NCBI RefSeq assembly: GCF_040500525.1
Contig: NZ_CP159402.1
Location: forward strand, 2,696,396-2,760,395
Direction: 5' to 3'
Length of the DNA stretch: 64,000 bases
Source: Azospirillum formosense
GTDB lineage: Bacteria > Pseudomonadota > Alphaproteobacteria > Azospirillales > Azospirillaceae
Shown: positions 27,438-39,184 of the stretch, piece by piece
Position numbering within the stretch: position 1 is the stretch's first letter
Layout of the letters: each line of letters starts with the position of its first letter
Translations under genes and position numbers: made by a program
The notes under the pieces: generated by a model
The model's input: the letters and a program-made list of their open reading frames with translations, nothing else
Database searches by the model: none
What the model was told of the DNA's origin: nothing

Positions 27438-27462
27438 CACCGCATGAACCCATACGGATCGG

Positions 27463-27524
27463 CGGCTCGGGAAACCGGGCCGGCGGGACGCTTTGCGGGT
27501 GGGCCTTGGCCCACTTATTTTTTT
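27463..27524 (+). promoter_or_regulatory. Structured leader with GNRA hairpin and intrinsic terminator upstream of rimP (attenuator candidate)
   Basis: Hairpin 1 is GGCTCGG-GAAA-CCGGGCC (27464-27481), a 7-bp stem closed by a GAAA tetraloop and extended by C27463-G27482. Hairpin 2 is GTGGGCC (27499-27505) pairing with GGCCCAC (27508-27514), immediately followed by TTATTTTTTT (27515-27524), a textbook terminator. It sits between the promoter at 27410-27437 and rimP at 27598, so it most likely controls the operon or makes an ~80-nt RNA. Confidence 0.7.
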
Positions 27525-27597
27525 ATCAGCGTATGGAATCCCCGTGTTGGTCCCAGGGCGCTGTGCCAGGGGAGACCGCGGGGGCGGGTCAGGTGGA

Positions 27598-28083
27598 ATG
27601 GAAGCAACCGGTCGTATCGAGCAGATCATCACGCCGTCGGTCGAGGCCATGGGCTACGAACTCGTGCGTGTGCAGTTGACCGGTGGGCAGCGCATGGTTC
27701 TGCAGGTCATGGCGGAACGCGCCGACGGCGCGCCCATGACGGTCGAAGACTGCGCCGACATCAGCCGCGCGATCTCCGCGGTGCTCGACGTTGAAGATCC
27801 GATCAAGAGCGCCTACACGCTGGAGGTCAGCTCGCCCGGCATCGACCGGCCGCTGACCCGTCTGAAGGATTTCGAGCGTTTCGCCGGTTTCGAGGCCAAG
27901 CTGGAGACCCGGCTCGCCGTCGATGGCCGCAAGCGCTTCAAGGGCATGCTGAAGGGCGTCGACGACGGCCTCGTGTGCATCGAATCGGAACAGGGAGCCG
28001 CCCGGCTGGAGTTCGACAACATCCTGCGCGCCAAGCTGGTCTTGACGGATGAATTGATCCGCGCCAGCCAGGGCCAGGGTTGA
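27598..28083 (+). CDS. rimP: Ribosome maturation factor RimP
   Basis: RimP assists 30S assembly. The 161-residue protein has the N-terminal domain [20 protein letters not shown], the conserved [31 protein letters not shown], and a C-terminal SH3-like barrel ([29 protein letters not shown]). ATG 27598 ([11 protein letters not shown]) is chosen with AGGTGG just upstream; a longer frame reaching back to 27493 would cross the terminator. It is the first gene of the operon running to pnp. Confidence 0.95.
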   Translation: MEATGRIEQIITPSVEAMGYELVRVQLTGGQRMVLQVMAERADGAPMTVEDCADISRAISAVLDVEDPIKSAYTLEVSSPGIDRPLTRLKDFERFAGFEAKLETRLAVDGRKRFKGMLKGVDDGLVCIESEQGAARLEFDNILRAKLVLTDELIRASQGQG

Positions 28084-28137
28084 CGGCCGCTCCGGGCTTC
28101 ACTCGAAGAACAAACGCCAGTCCAGGAAGTGTGACGG

Positions 28138-29673
28138 ATGGAACTGCTGCAAGTCGCTGACGCGGTTGCCCGCGAAAAGAACATCGACCGGGACGAGGTC
28201 CTGGAGGCGATGGAGCAGGCGATTCAGAAGGCCGGGCGCTCCAAGTACGGCCACGAGCACGACATCCGCGCCCGCATCGACCGCAAGACGGGCGACATCC
28301 ACCTGACCCGCCACCTGGAGGTGGTCGAGGCGGTGGAGAACGAGGCGACCCAGGTGACCCTCGCCTACGCCCAGCGCCGCAAGCCCGGCGCCCAGGTCGG
28401 CGATTTCCTGGTCGATCCGCTGCCGCCCATCGACTTCGGCCGCATCGCCGCCCAGACGGCCAAGCAGGTCATCGTCCAGAAGGTCCGCGACGCGGAGCGC
28501 AAGCGCCAGTTCAACGAATACAAGGACCGCACCGGCGAGATCGTCAACGGTCTGGTCAAGCGCGTCGAATACGGCAACGTCACCGTCGACCTGGGCCGCG
28601 CCGAAGCGATCCTGCGCCGCGACGAGTTGCTGCCGCGCGAGCATTTCAAGAACGGCGACCGCGTGCGCGCCTACATCTACGACGTCCGCGAGGAAGCGCG
28701 CGGCCCGCAGATCTTCCTGTCGCGCACGCATCCGATGTTCATGGCGAAGCTGTTCGCCCAGGAAGTGCCGGAGATCTACGACGGCATCATCGAGATCAAG
28801 GCGGTCGCCCGCGACCCGGGCTCGCGCGCCAAGATCGCGGTGATCAGCCACGACAGCTCCATCGACCCGGTCGGCGCCTGCGTCGGCATGCGCGGCAGCC
28901 GCGTCCAGGCGGTCGTCGGCGAGCTGCAGGGCGAGAAGATCGACATCATCCAGTGGAACCAGGAGCCGGCGACCTTCATCGTCAACGCCCTGGCCCCGGC
29001 CGAGGTCGCCAAGGTCGTGATGGACGAGGACAACAGCCGCATCGAGGTGGTGGTGCCCGACGACCAGCTGTCGCTGGCCATCGGCCGCCGCGGCCAGAAC
29101 GTGCGGCTCGCCACCCAGCTCACCGGCTGGGACATCGACATCCTGACCGAGCAGGAGGAGTCGGAGCGCCGGTCGGAGGAATTCCGCAGCCGCTCGCAGC
29201 TCTTCATGGAAGCGCTGGACGTGGACGACGTGATCGCCCATCTCCTGGTCGCCGAGGGCTTCACCTCCGTGGAGGAGATCGCCTACGTCGAGACCGAGGA
29301 GCTGGCCGAGATCGAGGGTTTCGACGAGGACGTGGCGGAGGAGCTGAAGCAGCGCGCCCTGAACTTCCTCGACGAGCAGGACGTCCGCATGACCGAGAAG
29401 CGCCAGGCGCTCGGCGTCGAGGACGCGGTGGCGGAAATCACCGGCTTCAGCCCCACCCTGCTGGTCAAGCTGGGTGAGAACGGGGTGAAGACGATGGACG
29501 ACCTCGCCGATCTCGCCGCGGACGAGCTGCGGGACATTCTCGGCAAGGAGGCCCCGACGGAAGACGAGGCCAACGAGATCATCATGGCCGCCCGTGCCCA
29601 CTGGTTCGATGGCGAGGAGGGCGCGCCCGCCGAGGCGCAACCCTCCGCCGACGACCAGGCGGCGCAGAGCTGA
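28138..29673 (+). CDS. nusA: Transcription termination/antitermination factor NusA
   Basis: The 511-residue protein has the NusA N-terminal RNAP-binding domain (1-125), an S1 domain (about 133-200, [27 protein letters not shown]) and two KH domains (about 230-345; [25 protein letters not shown] and [16 protein letters not shown]). The C-terminal helical repeats ([24 protein letters not shown] and the second copy near 440-490) are usual in proteobacteria. It sits 54 bp downstream of rimP. NusA may also act on the terminator in its own leader. Confidence 0.97.
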   Translation: MELLQVADAVAREKNIDRDEVLEAMEQAIQKAGRSKYGHEHDIRARIDRKTGDIHLTRHLEVVEAVENEATQVTLAYAQRRKPGAQVGDFLVDPLPPIDFGRIAAQTAKQVIVQKVRDAERKRQFNEYKDRTGEIVNGLVKRVEYGNVTVDLGRAEAILRRDELLPREHFKNGDRVRAYIYDVREEARGPQIFLSRTHPMFMAKLFAQEVPEIYDGIIEIKAVARDPGSRAKIAVISHDSSIDPVGACVGMRGSRVQAVVGELQGEKIDIIQWNQEPATFIVNALAPAEVAKVVMDEDNSRIEVVVPDDQLSLAIGRRGQNVRLATQLTGWDIDILTEQEESERRSEEFRSRSQLFMEALDVDDVIAHLLVAEGFTSVEEIAYVETEELAEIEGFDEDVAEELKQRALNFLDEQDVRMTEKRQALGVEDAVAEITGFSPTLLVKLGENGVKTMDDLADLAADELRDILGKEAPTEDEANEIIMAARAHWFDGEEGAPAEAQPSADDQAAQS

Positions 29674-29703
29674 GCCGGGATACAGGACGCACAAACGGTA
29701 CGG

Positions 29704-30423
29704 ATGGTTGGGCTGAGCGACAGGAACGAACAGACTCCGGCGGACGGTGAACCGGACGGCCTCGCGGCCGAAGAGGAGACGCTGCTGCCGGCGGACCTGG
29801 AAAAGGGCCCGCTGCGCCGCTGCATCGCCACCGGAACCGTGCAGCCGAAAGACGGCATGATCCGCTTCGTGGTATCACCCGACGGCGAGATCGTGCCCGA
29901 TCTGGAGGAACGGCTTCCGGGCCGCGGCCTCTGGTTGTCAGGGGACAAGGCGGCCTTTACGAAGGCCATCGCCAAGAACATGTTCGCCAAGGCGGCGCGG
30001 CGCGCGGTGCGCGTCCCGCCCGATCTGGCGGAACGGCTGGAGCGGTTGTTGGAACGGCGGTGCCTGGATGCCTTCGGGCTGGCGCGCCGGGCCGGGCAGG
30101 CTCTGGCCGGATACGAAAAGGTGCGCGAGGCGCTGAAGACCAACCAGGTCGGACGCGCCGGACCGCCCTATCTGCTGGTCGAGGCCAGCGACGGTTCGCC
30201 CGACCAGCGGGGCAAGATCACAGCGCTGGCGCCGGATATGCCGGTCGTGGACCTCTTCGACGCCGCGGCGATGGCCGCGGCCCTGGGGCGGGAAAACGCC
30301 GTGCATGCGGTGGTGGCGCGCGGGAAGCTGGCCAAGGGATTGGCACGCGACTCCGCGCGTCTCAAGGGTATCAAGGGCTTTGTCGCCGGCTCTCCGCCGG
30401 CCGGCCACGTAAGCAACGTCTGA
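29704..30423 (+). CDS. YlxR-family (DUF448) RNA-binding protein with L7Ae-like domain
   Basis: The 239-residue protein has a YlxR/DUF448 domain (about residues 35-115: [45 protein letters not shown]) and a C-terminal L7Ae/L30e-like domain ([25 protein letters not shown] to VVDLF). This fusion is standard between nusA and infB in alphaproteobacteria. Likely cytoplasmic, RNA- or ribosome-linked. The next gene infB begins 14 bp later. Confidence 0.93.
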   Translation: MVGLSDRNEQTPADGEPDGLAAEEETLLPADLEKGPLRRCIATGTVQPKDGMIRFVVSPDGEIVPDLEERLPGRGLWLSGDKAAFTKAIAKNMFAKAARRAVRVPPDLAERLERLLERRCLDAFGLARRAGQALAGYEKVREALKTNQVGRAGPPYLLVEASDGSPDQRGKITALAPDMPVVDLFDAAAMAAALGRENAVHAVVARGKLAKGLARDSARLKGIKGFVAGSPPAGHVSNV

Positions 30424-30437
30424 CCATTCGGGAACCG

Positions 30438-33167
<2,730 letters not shown>

Positions 33168-33219
33168 GCCCGCCGCCGCACCCCGGCTCTCGGACCGGTC
33201 GCAGACGACGTTACAGATG

Positions 33220-33252
33220 ACAAGGGCGCCCGTGCGCCCTTGTCGCGTTTTC
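33220..33252 (+). terminator. Hairpin between infB and rbfA (weak intrinsic terminator or processing site)
   Basis: ACAAGGGCGC (33220-33229) and GCGCCCTTGT (33234-33243) form a perfect 10-bp stem with a CCGT tetraloop, followed by CGCGTTTTCGCG. The T-run is short, so partial termination or an RNA processing signal within the operon is likely. Confidence 0.5.
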
Positions 33253-33296
33253 GCGGAGGGACGACTCCCTTCCGCACCGCATTCGGGATCGACAGC

Positions 33297-33869
33297 ATGA
33301 GAAAGAAACACGATCTGGCCGGAAAGCCGCCGTCCCAGCGCCAGCTCCGCGTCGGCGAGGAAATCCGCCACGCCCTGGCCGACCTGTTCCGGCGCGGCGA
33401 CTTCCACGACCCCGAACTGGCGGACCTGAACGTCACGGTGACCGAGGTGCGGATCAGCCCGGACCTGCGCAACGCCACCGCCTTCGTCACCCCGCTGGGC
33501 GGCGGTGCGATGGACGAGACGCTGACCGCGCTGCGCCGCGCGGCCCCGTTCCTGCGCGGCCAGATCGCCCGCGCCATCAACCTGCGCCACGCCCCGACGC
33601 TGAGCTTCGAGGCCGACACCTCCTTCGACTATGCCGGACGCATCGACGCCATCCTGCACAGCCCGGCGGTCGCCCGCGACGTCGGCTACCGCTCGCTCGC
33701 CGACCGCGTGAACGGCGACGACGACCATGACGACGAGGACGACGGCTGGGACGAGGAGGAGGACGCGATCGAGGCGGACGACCTCGACGACGATGACGAC
33801 CTCGACGACGAGGACGACGACGAGGATGAGGGCAACGGCGGTGGGAACGAGGGGCGCCGTGGCTCGTAA
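33297..33869 (+). CDS. rbfA: Ribosome-binding factor A
   Basis: RbfA binds 16S rRNA in late 30S assembly and cold adaptation. The 190-residue protein has the KH-like core SQRQLRVGEEIRHALADLF, VTVTEVRISPDLRNATAFV, APFLRGQIARAINLRHAPTLSFEAD (about residues 12-110). It ends with a very acidic tail of about 45 residues (mostly D/E) beyond the usual C-terminus of about 120-130 residues. The last 11 bp overlap the truB start. Confidence 0.94.
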   Translation: MRKKHDLAGKPPSQRQLRVGEEIRHALADLFRRGDFHDPELADLNVTVTEVRISPDLRNATAFVTPLGGGAMDETLTALRRAAPFLRGQIARAINLRHAPTLSFEADTSFDYAGRIDAILHSPAVARDVGYRSLADRVNGDDDHDDEDDGWDEEEDAIEADDLDDDDDLDDEDDDEDEGNGGGNEGRRGS

Positions 33870-34797
33870 GCGCAAGGGCGAGGCGATCCACGGCTGGATC
33901 GTGCTCGACAAGCCGGCGGGGATGACCTCGACGCAGGCTCTGTCCAAGGTGCGCCGCCATCTCAACGCCGAGAAGGCGGGGCACGGCGGCACGCTGGACC
34001 CCATCGCCACCGGCATCCTGCCCATCGCGCTGGGCGAGGCGACCAAGACCGTCTCCTACGCCATGGACGGCGAGAAGACCTACCGCTTCACCGTGGCCTG
34101 GGGCACCCGCACCACCACCGACGACCGCGAGGGGACGGCGGTGGAGACCGCCGCGGCGCGTCCCGACGCCGAGGCGATCCGCGCCGCTCTGCCCGGCTTC
34201 CTGGGCTTCGTCGAGCAGATTCCGCCGCAGTACTGCGCGCTGAAGATCAACGGCGAGCGCGCCTACGACATCGCCCGCGAGGGCGAGGTGGTGGACATCG
34301 CCCCGCGCACCGTGCGTATCGACCGGCTGGAACTGATCGAGACGCCGGACGCCGACCACGCCGTGCTGGAGGTGGATTGCGGCAAGGGCACCTACGTCCG
34401 CTCCATCGCCCGCGACCTCGCCGAACGGTTGGGGACGGTGGGGCACATCCGCGATCTGCGACGCCTGCGCGTCGGGTCTTTCACGCTGGACGGGGCGATT
34501 TCCCTGGACGATCTGACCGCGATGGAGCAAGGTGCCGCGGTCGAAAGACTTCTGCTGCCGATCGAGACCGCGCTGGACGACATCCCGGCGCTGGCCCTGA
34601 CGGACGCGGAAGCGCACCGACTGAAGCACGGCCAGACGGTGGCACTCCTCACCCGGCAGGACCGCGAACGCCTCACGGCGCTGCGCGGCGATGTTGGTGG
34701 GGATGGCACCGTCATTGCGCTTTTCGGTGGCAAGCCGGTGGCGCTGGCGCGCGTGGAGGGGGCGGAGGTCCGTCCGGTGCGCGTTCTCAACCTATGA
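33859..34797 (+). CDS. truB: tRNA pseudouridine(55) synthase
   Basis: TruB makes pseudouridine 55 in the T-loop of tRNA. The 312-residue protein has GWIVLDKPAGMTSTQAL, the catalytic-Asp motif GHGGTLDPIATGILPIALGEATK, YRFTVAWGTRTTTDD, QIPPQYCALKINGERAY and VDCGKGTYVRSIARDL. GTG 33859 has ACGAGGGG at 33847-33854 and opens at VARKRKGEAIHGW; GTG 33841 is a second option. Overlaps rbfA. Confidence 0.95.
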   Translation: MARKRKGEAIHGWIVLDKPAGMTSTQALSKVRRHLNAEKAGHGGTLDPIATGILPIALGEATKTVSYAMDGEKTYRFTVAWGTRTTTDDREGTAVETAAARPDAEAIRAALPGFLGFVEQIPPQYCALKINGERAYDIAREGEVVDIAPRTVRIDRLELIETPDADHAVLEVDCGKGTYVRSIARDLAERLGTVGHIRDLRRLRVGSFTLDGAISLDDLTAMEQGAAVERLLLPIETALDDIPALALTDAEAHRLKHGQTVALLTRQDRERLTALRGDVGGDGTVIALFGGKPVALARVEGAEVRPVRVLNL

Positions 34798-34812
34798 ACG
34801 ATGGAGACCCCG

Positions 34813-35082
34813 ATGTCGATCACGCCCGATCGCAAGCAGGAACTCATTAAGGAATATTCCCGCGGCACCAACGACACCGGCTCGCCCGAGGTCCAGGTCG
34901 CGATCCTGTCCGAGCGCATCCGGAACCTGACCGAGCACCTGCAGGGCCACAAGAAGGACTTCCACTCCCGCCGTGGTCTGCTGGTGATGGTCGGCCAGCG
35001 CCGCCGTCTTCTCGACTATCTCAAGAAGAAGGACAACGGCCGCTACGCCACGCTCATCGAGCGTCTGGGCCTGCGTCGCTGA
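34813..35082 (+). CDS. rpsO: 30S ribosomal protein S15
   Basis: The 89-residue protein has the S15 signatures [29 protein letters not shown] and [24 protein letters not shown]. It binds 16S rRNA helices 20-22. ATG 34813 is preferred to an upstream ATG at 34801, whose bases form the GGAG ribosome-binding site (34803-34806). rpsO mRNA in many bacteria is self-regulated by S15; no clear target is seen here. Confidence 0.97.
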   Translation: MSITPDRKQELIKEYSRGTNDTGSPEVQVAILSERIRNLTEHLQGHKKDFHSRRGLLVMVGQRRRLLDYLKKKDNGRYATLIERLGLRR

Positions 35083-35219
35083 TTTCAAAAAGGCGTCCGT
35101 CCTGGTGACCGAACATTCGTCCCGATCCGCGCTCGATCCGCCGCACCGCGTTCCGGTGCACCGGGGAGCGTCGCGCCGGTCGGGACCTTCGGTTGTTCGC
35201 GAAGGCATGTTCTAGTCAG

Positions 35220-35264
35220 ACGGCCGGCCCGGATCCTCCGGGACCGGCCGTTTTGATTTTTTTG
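35220..35264 (+). terminator. Intrinsic terminator between rpsO and pnp
   Basis: ACGGCCGG (35220-35227) pairs with CCGGCCGT (35244-35251), with an inner CCCGG/CCGGG stem, followed by TTTGATTTTTTT. A strong terminator after rpsO. The rest of the 297-bp gap (35083-35379) has no ORF and holds the pnp leader, where RNase III-type control occurs in E. coli; nothing specific is identifiable. Confidence 0.75.
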
Positions 35265-35379
35265 GCCCTTTTCGGGTTTTGCCCTTTGTTGGGTTTTCAC
35301 ATGCGGGGTCCGACGACCGATGACCCCGGCTTAGGCCAGCAATCCGGCGGGCCTAGGCGTCGGATGGAAGGAAGAATCC

Positions 35380-37500
35380 ATGTTCAAAGTTTTCCGCAAA
35401 GAGATCGAATGGGGTGGACGCAAGCTGACGTTCGAGACGGGCAAGATCGCCCGTCAGGCCGACGGCGCGGTGCTGGTCACCTATGGTGAGACCACGGTCC
35501 TCTGCACGGTCGTCGGCGCCAAGTCGCCGAAGCCGGGCGTCGATTTCTTCCCGCTGACGGTCAATTACCAGGAAAAATCCTTCGCAGCCGGCAAGATTCC
35601 CGGCGGCTTCTTCAAGCGTGAAGGCCGCCCGACGGAGAAGGAGACGCTGGTCAGCCGCCTGATCGACCGTCCCATCCGTCCGCTGTTCGCCGATGGCTTC
35701 CGCAACGAGACGCAGGTCATCTGCACCGTGCTGAGCCACGATCTGGAGAACGATCCGGACATCGTCGCGATGGTCGGCACCTCGGCCGCGCTGACGATCT
35801 CCGGCATCCCGTTCCTGGGTCCGATCGGCGCCGCCCGCGTCGGCTACATCGACGGCCAGTATGTGCTGAACCCGACCATGGACGCCATTGACGGTTCCGC
35901 GCTCGACCTCGTGGTCGCCGGCACCCGCGACGGCGTGCTGATGGTCGAGTCGGAAGCCCAGGAGCTGACCGAGGAGGTCATGCTGGGCGCCGTCGTGTTC
36001 GGCCACACCGGCTTCCAGCCGATCATCGACGCCATCATCGACCTCGCCGAAGAGTGCGCGAAGGAGCCGTGGGACCTGCCGGCCCCGGCCTACGACCGCC
36101 CGGCCCTGAAGGCGAAGCTGCGCGACACCGTGGGCGCCGACGTCGAGGCCGCCTACACCGAGACGGTCAAGCAGGTCCGCTACGAGAAGATCGGCGCCGC
36201 CAAGGCGAAGGCTCTGGAGGCCCTGGCCGAGTCCTTCGAGACCCAGGCCATCGCCACCGAATTCAAGGAGCTGGAGGCCGACATCCTGCGCGGCGCCGTC
36301 CTGAAGACCGGCCGCCGCATCGACGGCCGCGACACCAAGACGGTCCGCCCGATCGTGTCGGAGGTCGGCGTGCTGCCGCGCGCCCACGGTTCGGCGCTGT
36401 TCACCCGCGGCGAGACGCAGGCCCTGGTCGTCACCACGCTGGGCACCAGCCAGGACGAGCAGATCATCGACGCGCTGGAAGGCGAGTACCGCGAGCATTT
36501 CATGCTCCACTACAACTTCCCTCCGTACTCGGTGGGCGAGGCCGGCCGCATGGGCTCGCCGGGCCGCCGCGAGATCGGCCACGGCAAGCTGGCGTGGCGC
36601 GCCATCCACCCGCTGCTGCCGAAGAAGGAAGACTTCCCCTACACGCTGCGCGTGGTGTCGGAAGTGACCGAGTCCAACGGCTCGTCGTCGATGGCGACGG
36701 TCTGCGGCACCTCGCTGTCGCTGATGGACGCCGGCGCGCCGCTGCCGCGCCCGGTGGCCGGCATCGCCATGGGCCTGATCAAGGAAGACGATGGCTTCGC
36801 GGTCCTGTCGGACATCCTGGGTGACGAGGATCACCTGGGCGACATGGACTTCAAGGTCGCCGGCACCGAGAAGGGCATCACCGCCCTGCAGATGGACATC
36901 AAGATCACCTCGATCACCGAGGAGATCATGAAGATCGCCCTGGGCCAGGCCAAGGACGGCCGCCTGCACATCCTGGGCGAGATGGCCAAGGCGCTGACCG
37001 GCGCCCGCGAGGCGGTGAACGAGAACGCCCCGCGCATCACCGTGATCAACATCCCGAAGGAGAAGATCCGCGACGTGATCGGCTCCGGCGGCAAGGTGAT
37101 CCGCGAGATCGTGGAGCAGACCGGCGCCAAGATCGACATCGAGGACGACGGCACGGTCAAGGTCGCCGCGGTGGACACCAAGGCCGCCCAGGCCGCCATC
37201 GACTGGATCAAGGGCATCGTCGCCGAGCCGGAAATGAACGTGATCTACACCGGCAAGGTCGTAAAGGTCGTCGATTTCGGCGCCTTCGTGAACTTCCTGG
37301 GCTCCCGCGACGGCCTCGTCCACATCTCCGAACTGGCGCAGCAGCGCGTCGGCAAGGTGTCGGACGTGGTGTCGCAGGGTGACTCGGTGAAGGTGAAGGT
37401 CATCGGCTTCGACGACCGCGGCAAAGTGAAGCTGTCGATGAAGCAGGTCGACCAGGCCACCGGCGAAGACCTGACCAAGAAGGACGGCCCCGCCGCCTGA
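35380..37500 (+). CDS. pnp: Polyribonucleotide nucleotidyltransferase (PNPase)
   Basis: PNPase degrades RNA phosphorolytically from the 3' end. The 706-residue protein has the first RNase PH domain ([30 protein letters not shown]), the linker helical domain, the second, catalytic PH domain (about 310-545, [17 protein letters not shown] and [29 protein letters not shown]), a KH domain ([23 protein letters not shown]) and an S1 domain ([30 protein letters not shown]). The length is typical. Last gene of the cluster, ending in a clear terminator. Confidence 0.97.
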   Translation: MFKVFRKEIEWGGRKLTFETGKIARQADGAVLVTYGETTVLCTVVGAKSPKPGVDFFPLTVNYQEKSFAAGKIPGGFFKREGRPTEKETLVSRLIDRPIRPLFADGFRNETQVICTVLSHDLENDPDIVAMVGTSAALTISGIPFLGPIGAARVGYIDGQYVLNPTMDAIDGSALDLVVAGTRDGVLMVESEAQELTEEVMLGAVVFGHTGFQPIIDAIIDLAEECAKEPWDLPAPAYDRPALKAKLRDTVGADVEAAYTETVKQVRYEKIGAAKAKALEALAESFETQAIATEFKELEADILRGAVLKTGRRIDGRDTKTVRPIVSEVGVLPRAHGSALFTRGETQALVVTTLGTSQDEQIIDALEGEYREHFMLHYNFPPYSVGEAGRMGSPGRREIGHGKLAWRAIHPLLPKKEDFPYTLRVVSEVTESNGSSSMATVCGTSLSLMDAGAPLPRPVAGIAMGLIKEDDGFAVLSDILGDEDHLGDMDFKVAGTEKGITALQMDIKITSITEEIMKIALGQAKDGRLHILGEMAKALTGAREAVNENAPRITVINIPKEKIRDVIGSGGKVIREIVEQTGAKIDIEDDGTVKVAAVDTKAAQAAIDWIKGIVAEPEMNVIYTGKVVKVVDFGAFVNFLGSRDGLVHISELAQQRVGKVSDVVSQGDSVKVKVIGFDDRGKVKLSMKQVDQATGEDLTKKDGPAA

Positions 37501-37515
37501 TAGGCGGGGTCCTTT

Positions 37516-37556
37516 TCTCCCTCCCTCGCACCAGCGGGGGAGGGTCGGGGAGGGGG
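37516..37556. repeat. Short palindromic intergenic repeat (CTCCC...GGGAGGG type), copy 1
   Basis: A C/T-rich block (CTCCCTCCCTCG) faces a G-rich block (AGCGGGGGAGGGTCGGGG). The core AGCGGGGGAGGGTC recurs at 62974-62987, making a small dispersed repeat. It lies between the pnp stop and its terminator. Confidence 0.6.
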
Positions 37557-37586
37557 AAAAGGCGCCGCAAGGCGCCTTTTTCTTTG
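37557..37586 (+). terminator. Intrinsic terminator of the rimP-pnp cluster
   Basis: AAAAGGCGCC (37557-37566) and GGCGCCTTTT (37571-37580) form a 10-bp stem with a GCAA tetraloop, followed by TCTTTG. The A-tract mirrored by the T-tract could make it work for both strands, including the convergent peptidase gene. Confidence 0.8.
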
Positions 37587-37611
37587 TCTGGACCCCGCAG
37601 GGTCTGCACCC

Positions 37612-38505
37612 CTACAGCCGCTCCGTCCCGAACGTGTCGCAGGCGTTCAAGTCACCCCGCTCCAGACCGGTGCGGAACCATTGCACCCGTTGGGCGGAAC
37701 TGCCGTGGGTGAAGCTGTCGGGGGTCACGGTGCCGCGCGACTGGCGCTGCAGCCGGTCGTCGCCGATGGCGCTGGCCGCCGTCAGGGCCTCCTCGACGTC
37801 GCCGGGCTCGATGATCTGGCGCTCGCGGTTGGCGTGGTTGGCCCACAGGCCGGCGAAGCAGTCGGCCTGAAGCTCCAGCCGCACCGACAGCCCGTTCGCC
37901 TCGGCCTGGGAGCCGGCCCGCCGCTGGGCCTGCTGCACCCGGTCGGAGATGCCCAGCAGGTTCTGCACATGGTGGCCGACCTCGTGGGCGATCACATAGG
38001 CCTGGGCGAAATCGCCCGGCGCGCGGAAGCGGTCGCGCAGGTCGCGATAGAAGCTGAGGTCGATGTACACCTTGCGGTCCTGCGGGCAGTAGAAGGGCCC
38101 CATCGCCGCCTGGGCGAAGCCGCAGCCCGAATCCACCGTGCCGGAGAACAGCACCAGCGCCGGGTCCTGGTAGGTCCGGCCGATCTGCTGGAACTGGGCG
38201 GCCCAGGTGTCCTCGGTGTCGGCGAGGACGACCGAGACGAAGCGCTTCAGCTCGTCGTCGCCACCGCCGCGCGGGGCGTCGGATTGCTCGTAACGGGCCT
38301 GATCCTGCGGCGCCGTGCCCTGCAGCAGGTCCAGCGGGTTGATGCCGAGCAGGAGCGACACCACAACGATCACCGCCAGTCCGCCGATGCCGATGCCGCC
38401 GCGCCCGATGGGGATGCCGATCCCGCCGGTGCGGAAGCCGCCGCTTCCGGGCGCGCCGCGCCGGTCCTCGACATTCTCGCTCTCGCGACCGTCCTGCCAC
38501 CGCAT
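37612..38505 (-). CDS. Neutral zinc metallopeptidase (YpfJ family)
   Basis: The 297-residue protein has a short cytoplasmic lead (MRWQDGRESENVEDRRG), a Gly-rich stretch, one transmembrane helix (GGLAVIVVVSLLLGINPLDLL, about residues 40-60) and an extracytoplasmic peptidase domain. The zinc motif is AYVIAHEVGHHVQNLLG (HExxH), with a downstream RLELQADCFAGLWANHA as the family's third-ligand region. Substrates are unknown. ATG 38505 is chosen because MRWQ is the family N-terminus. It converges on pnp. Confidence 0.9.
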   Translation of the reverse strand: MRWQDGRESENVEDRRGAPGSGGFRTGGIGIPIGRGGIGIGGLAVIVVVSLLLGINPLDLLQGTAPQDQARYEQSDAPRGGGDDELKRFVSVVLADTEDTWAAQFQQIGRTYQDPALVLFSGTVDSGCGFAQAAMGPFYCPQDRKVYIDLSFYRDLRDRFRAPGDFAQAYVIAHEVGHHVQNLLGISDRVQQAQRRAGSQAEANGLSVRLELQADCFAGLWANHANRERQIIEPGDVEEALTAASAIGDDRLQRQSRGTVTPDSFTHGSSAQRVQWFRTGLERGDLNACDTFGTERL

Positions 38506-38629
38506 CGCCCGATCCTCCCCGACGCATTGCGAGAGGAAAACCGGCGAGAGGGCGCGGCTGTTCCGGCGCTCCGCCGGATGCGTCAAACACGCGCTTGACC
38601 GCAAGCGGGGCCGTGCCATTTCCTAAGGC

Positions 38630-39184
38630 ATGAACCACCGCTCCTTCGTCCCGACGGAACCCGCAACCGACACCGGCCCGCTGCCCTTCCGCGTGCACTG
38701 GTGGCAGGCTCTGATCTTCTGGCTGCTCAGCAACACCTACGGCGTGTTCGAGCGGGGCGGGGAGCCGTTTCCCGGCTATCAGCCCTCGCCGCTGCAGCCG
38801 CCGGGCTGGGCCTTTCCCGTCGTCTGGTTCAGCATCAGCCTGATCCAGCTCTGGGGCTGCGTGCGGCTGCTGAACGCCCCCTGGACGATCCGCTGGCGTC
38901 CGGCGCTGATCGGCATGCAGGGGGCGCTGTGGCTGCTCTACGCCAGTTTCGGATTCGCCTATTTCACGATGGGCAGCCCGATCCTGGCCGCCGCCTGGAC
39001 CATCGCCTATTTCATCATCGCCTCGACCTGCGTGCTGCTGGTCTGGCCGGACGACCGCGCCATCGCGGCGAGCTGGCTGCCGCTGGTGTTGTGGACCGGC
39101 TTCGCCTCCATCGTCGCCATTCATGGCGTCGTCCTGAACCCGGACCCGCTGTTCGGGTTGGGGCCGGGTCTGGGGACGCGCTGA
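38630..39184 (+). CDS. TspO/MBR-like tryptophan-rich membrane protein
   Basis: The 184-residue protein has about five transmembrane helices and many Trp. The segment SPLQPPGWAFPVVWFSISLIQLWG resembles the TspO motif PPSWAFGPVW followed by helix 2, and further helices are ALIGMQGALWLLYASFGFAYF and ILAAAWTIAYFIIAST. TspO proteins bind porphyrins and respond to oxygen/light stress in alphaproteobacteria. The match is moderate, so I call it TspO-like. It is tail to tail with the radical SAM gene after it (1 bp apart). Confidence 0.7.
   Translation: MNHRSFVPTEPATDTGPLPFRVHWWQALIFWLLSNTYGVFERGGEPFPGYQPSPLQPPGWAFPVVWFSISLIQLWGCVRLLNAPWTIRWRPALIGMQGALWLLYASFGFAYFTMGSPILAAAWTIAYFIIASTCVLLVWPDDRAIAASWLPLVLWTGFASIVAIHGVVLNPDPLFGLGPGLGTR

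Noticed and set aside
27444..27597. A leader peptide starting ATG at 27444 upstream of rimP
   Set aside because: No ribosome-binding site, and the frame runs on past the terminator into rimP without the short length or codon bias of a regulatory leader peptide.
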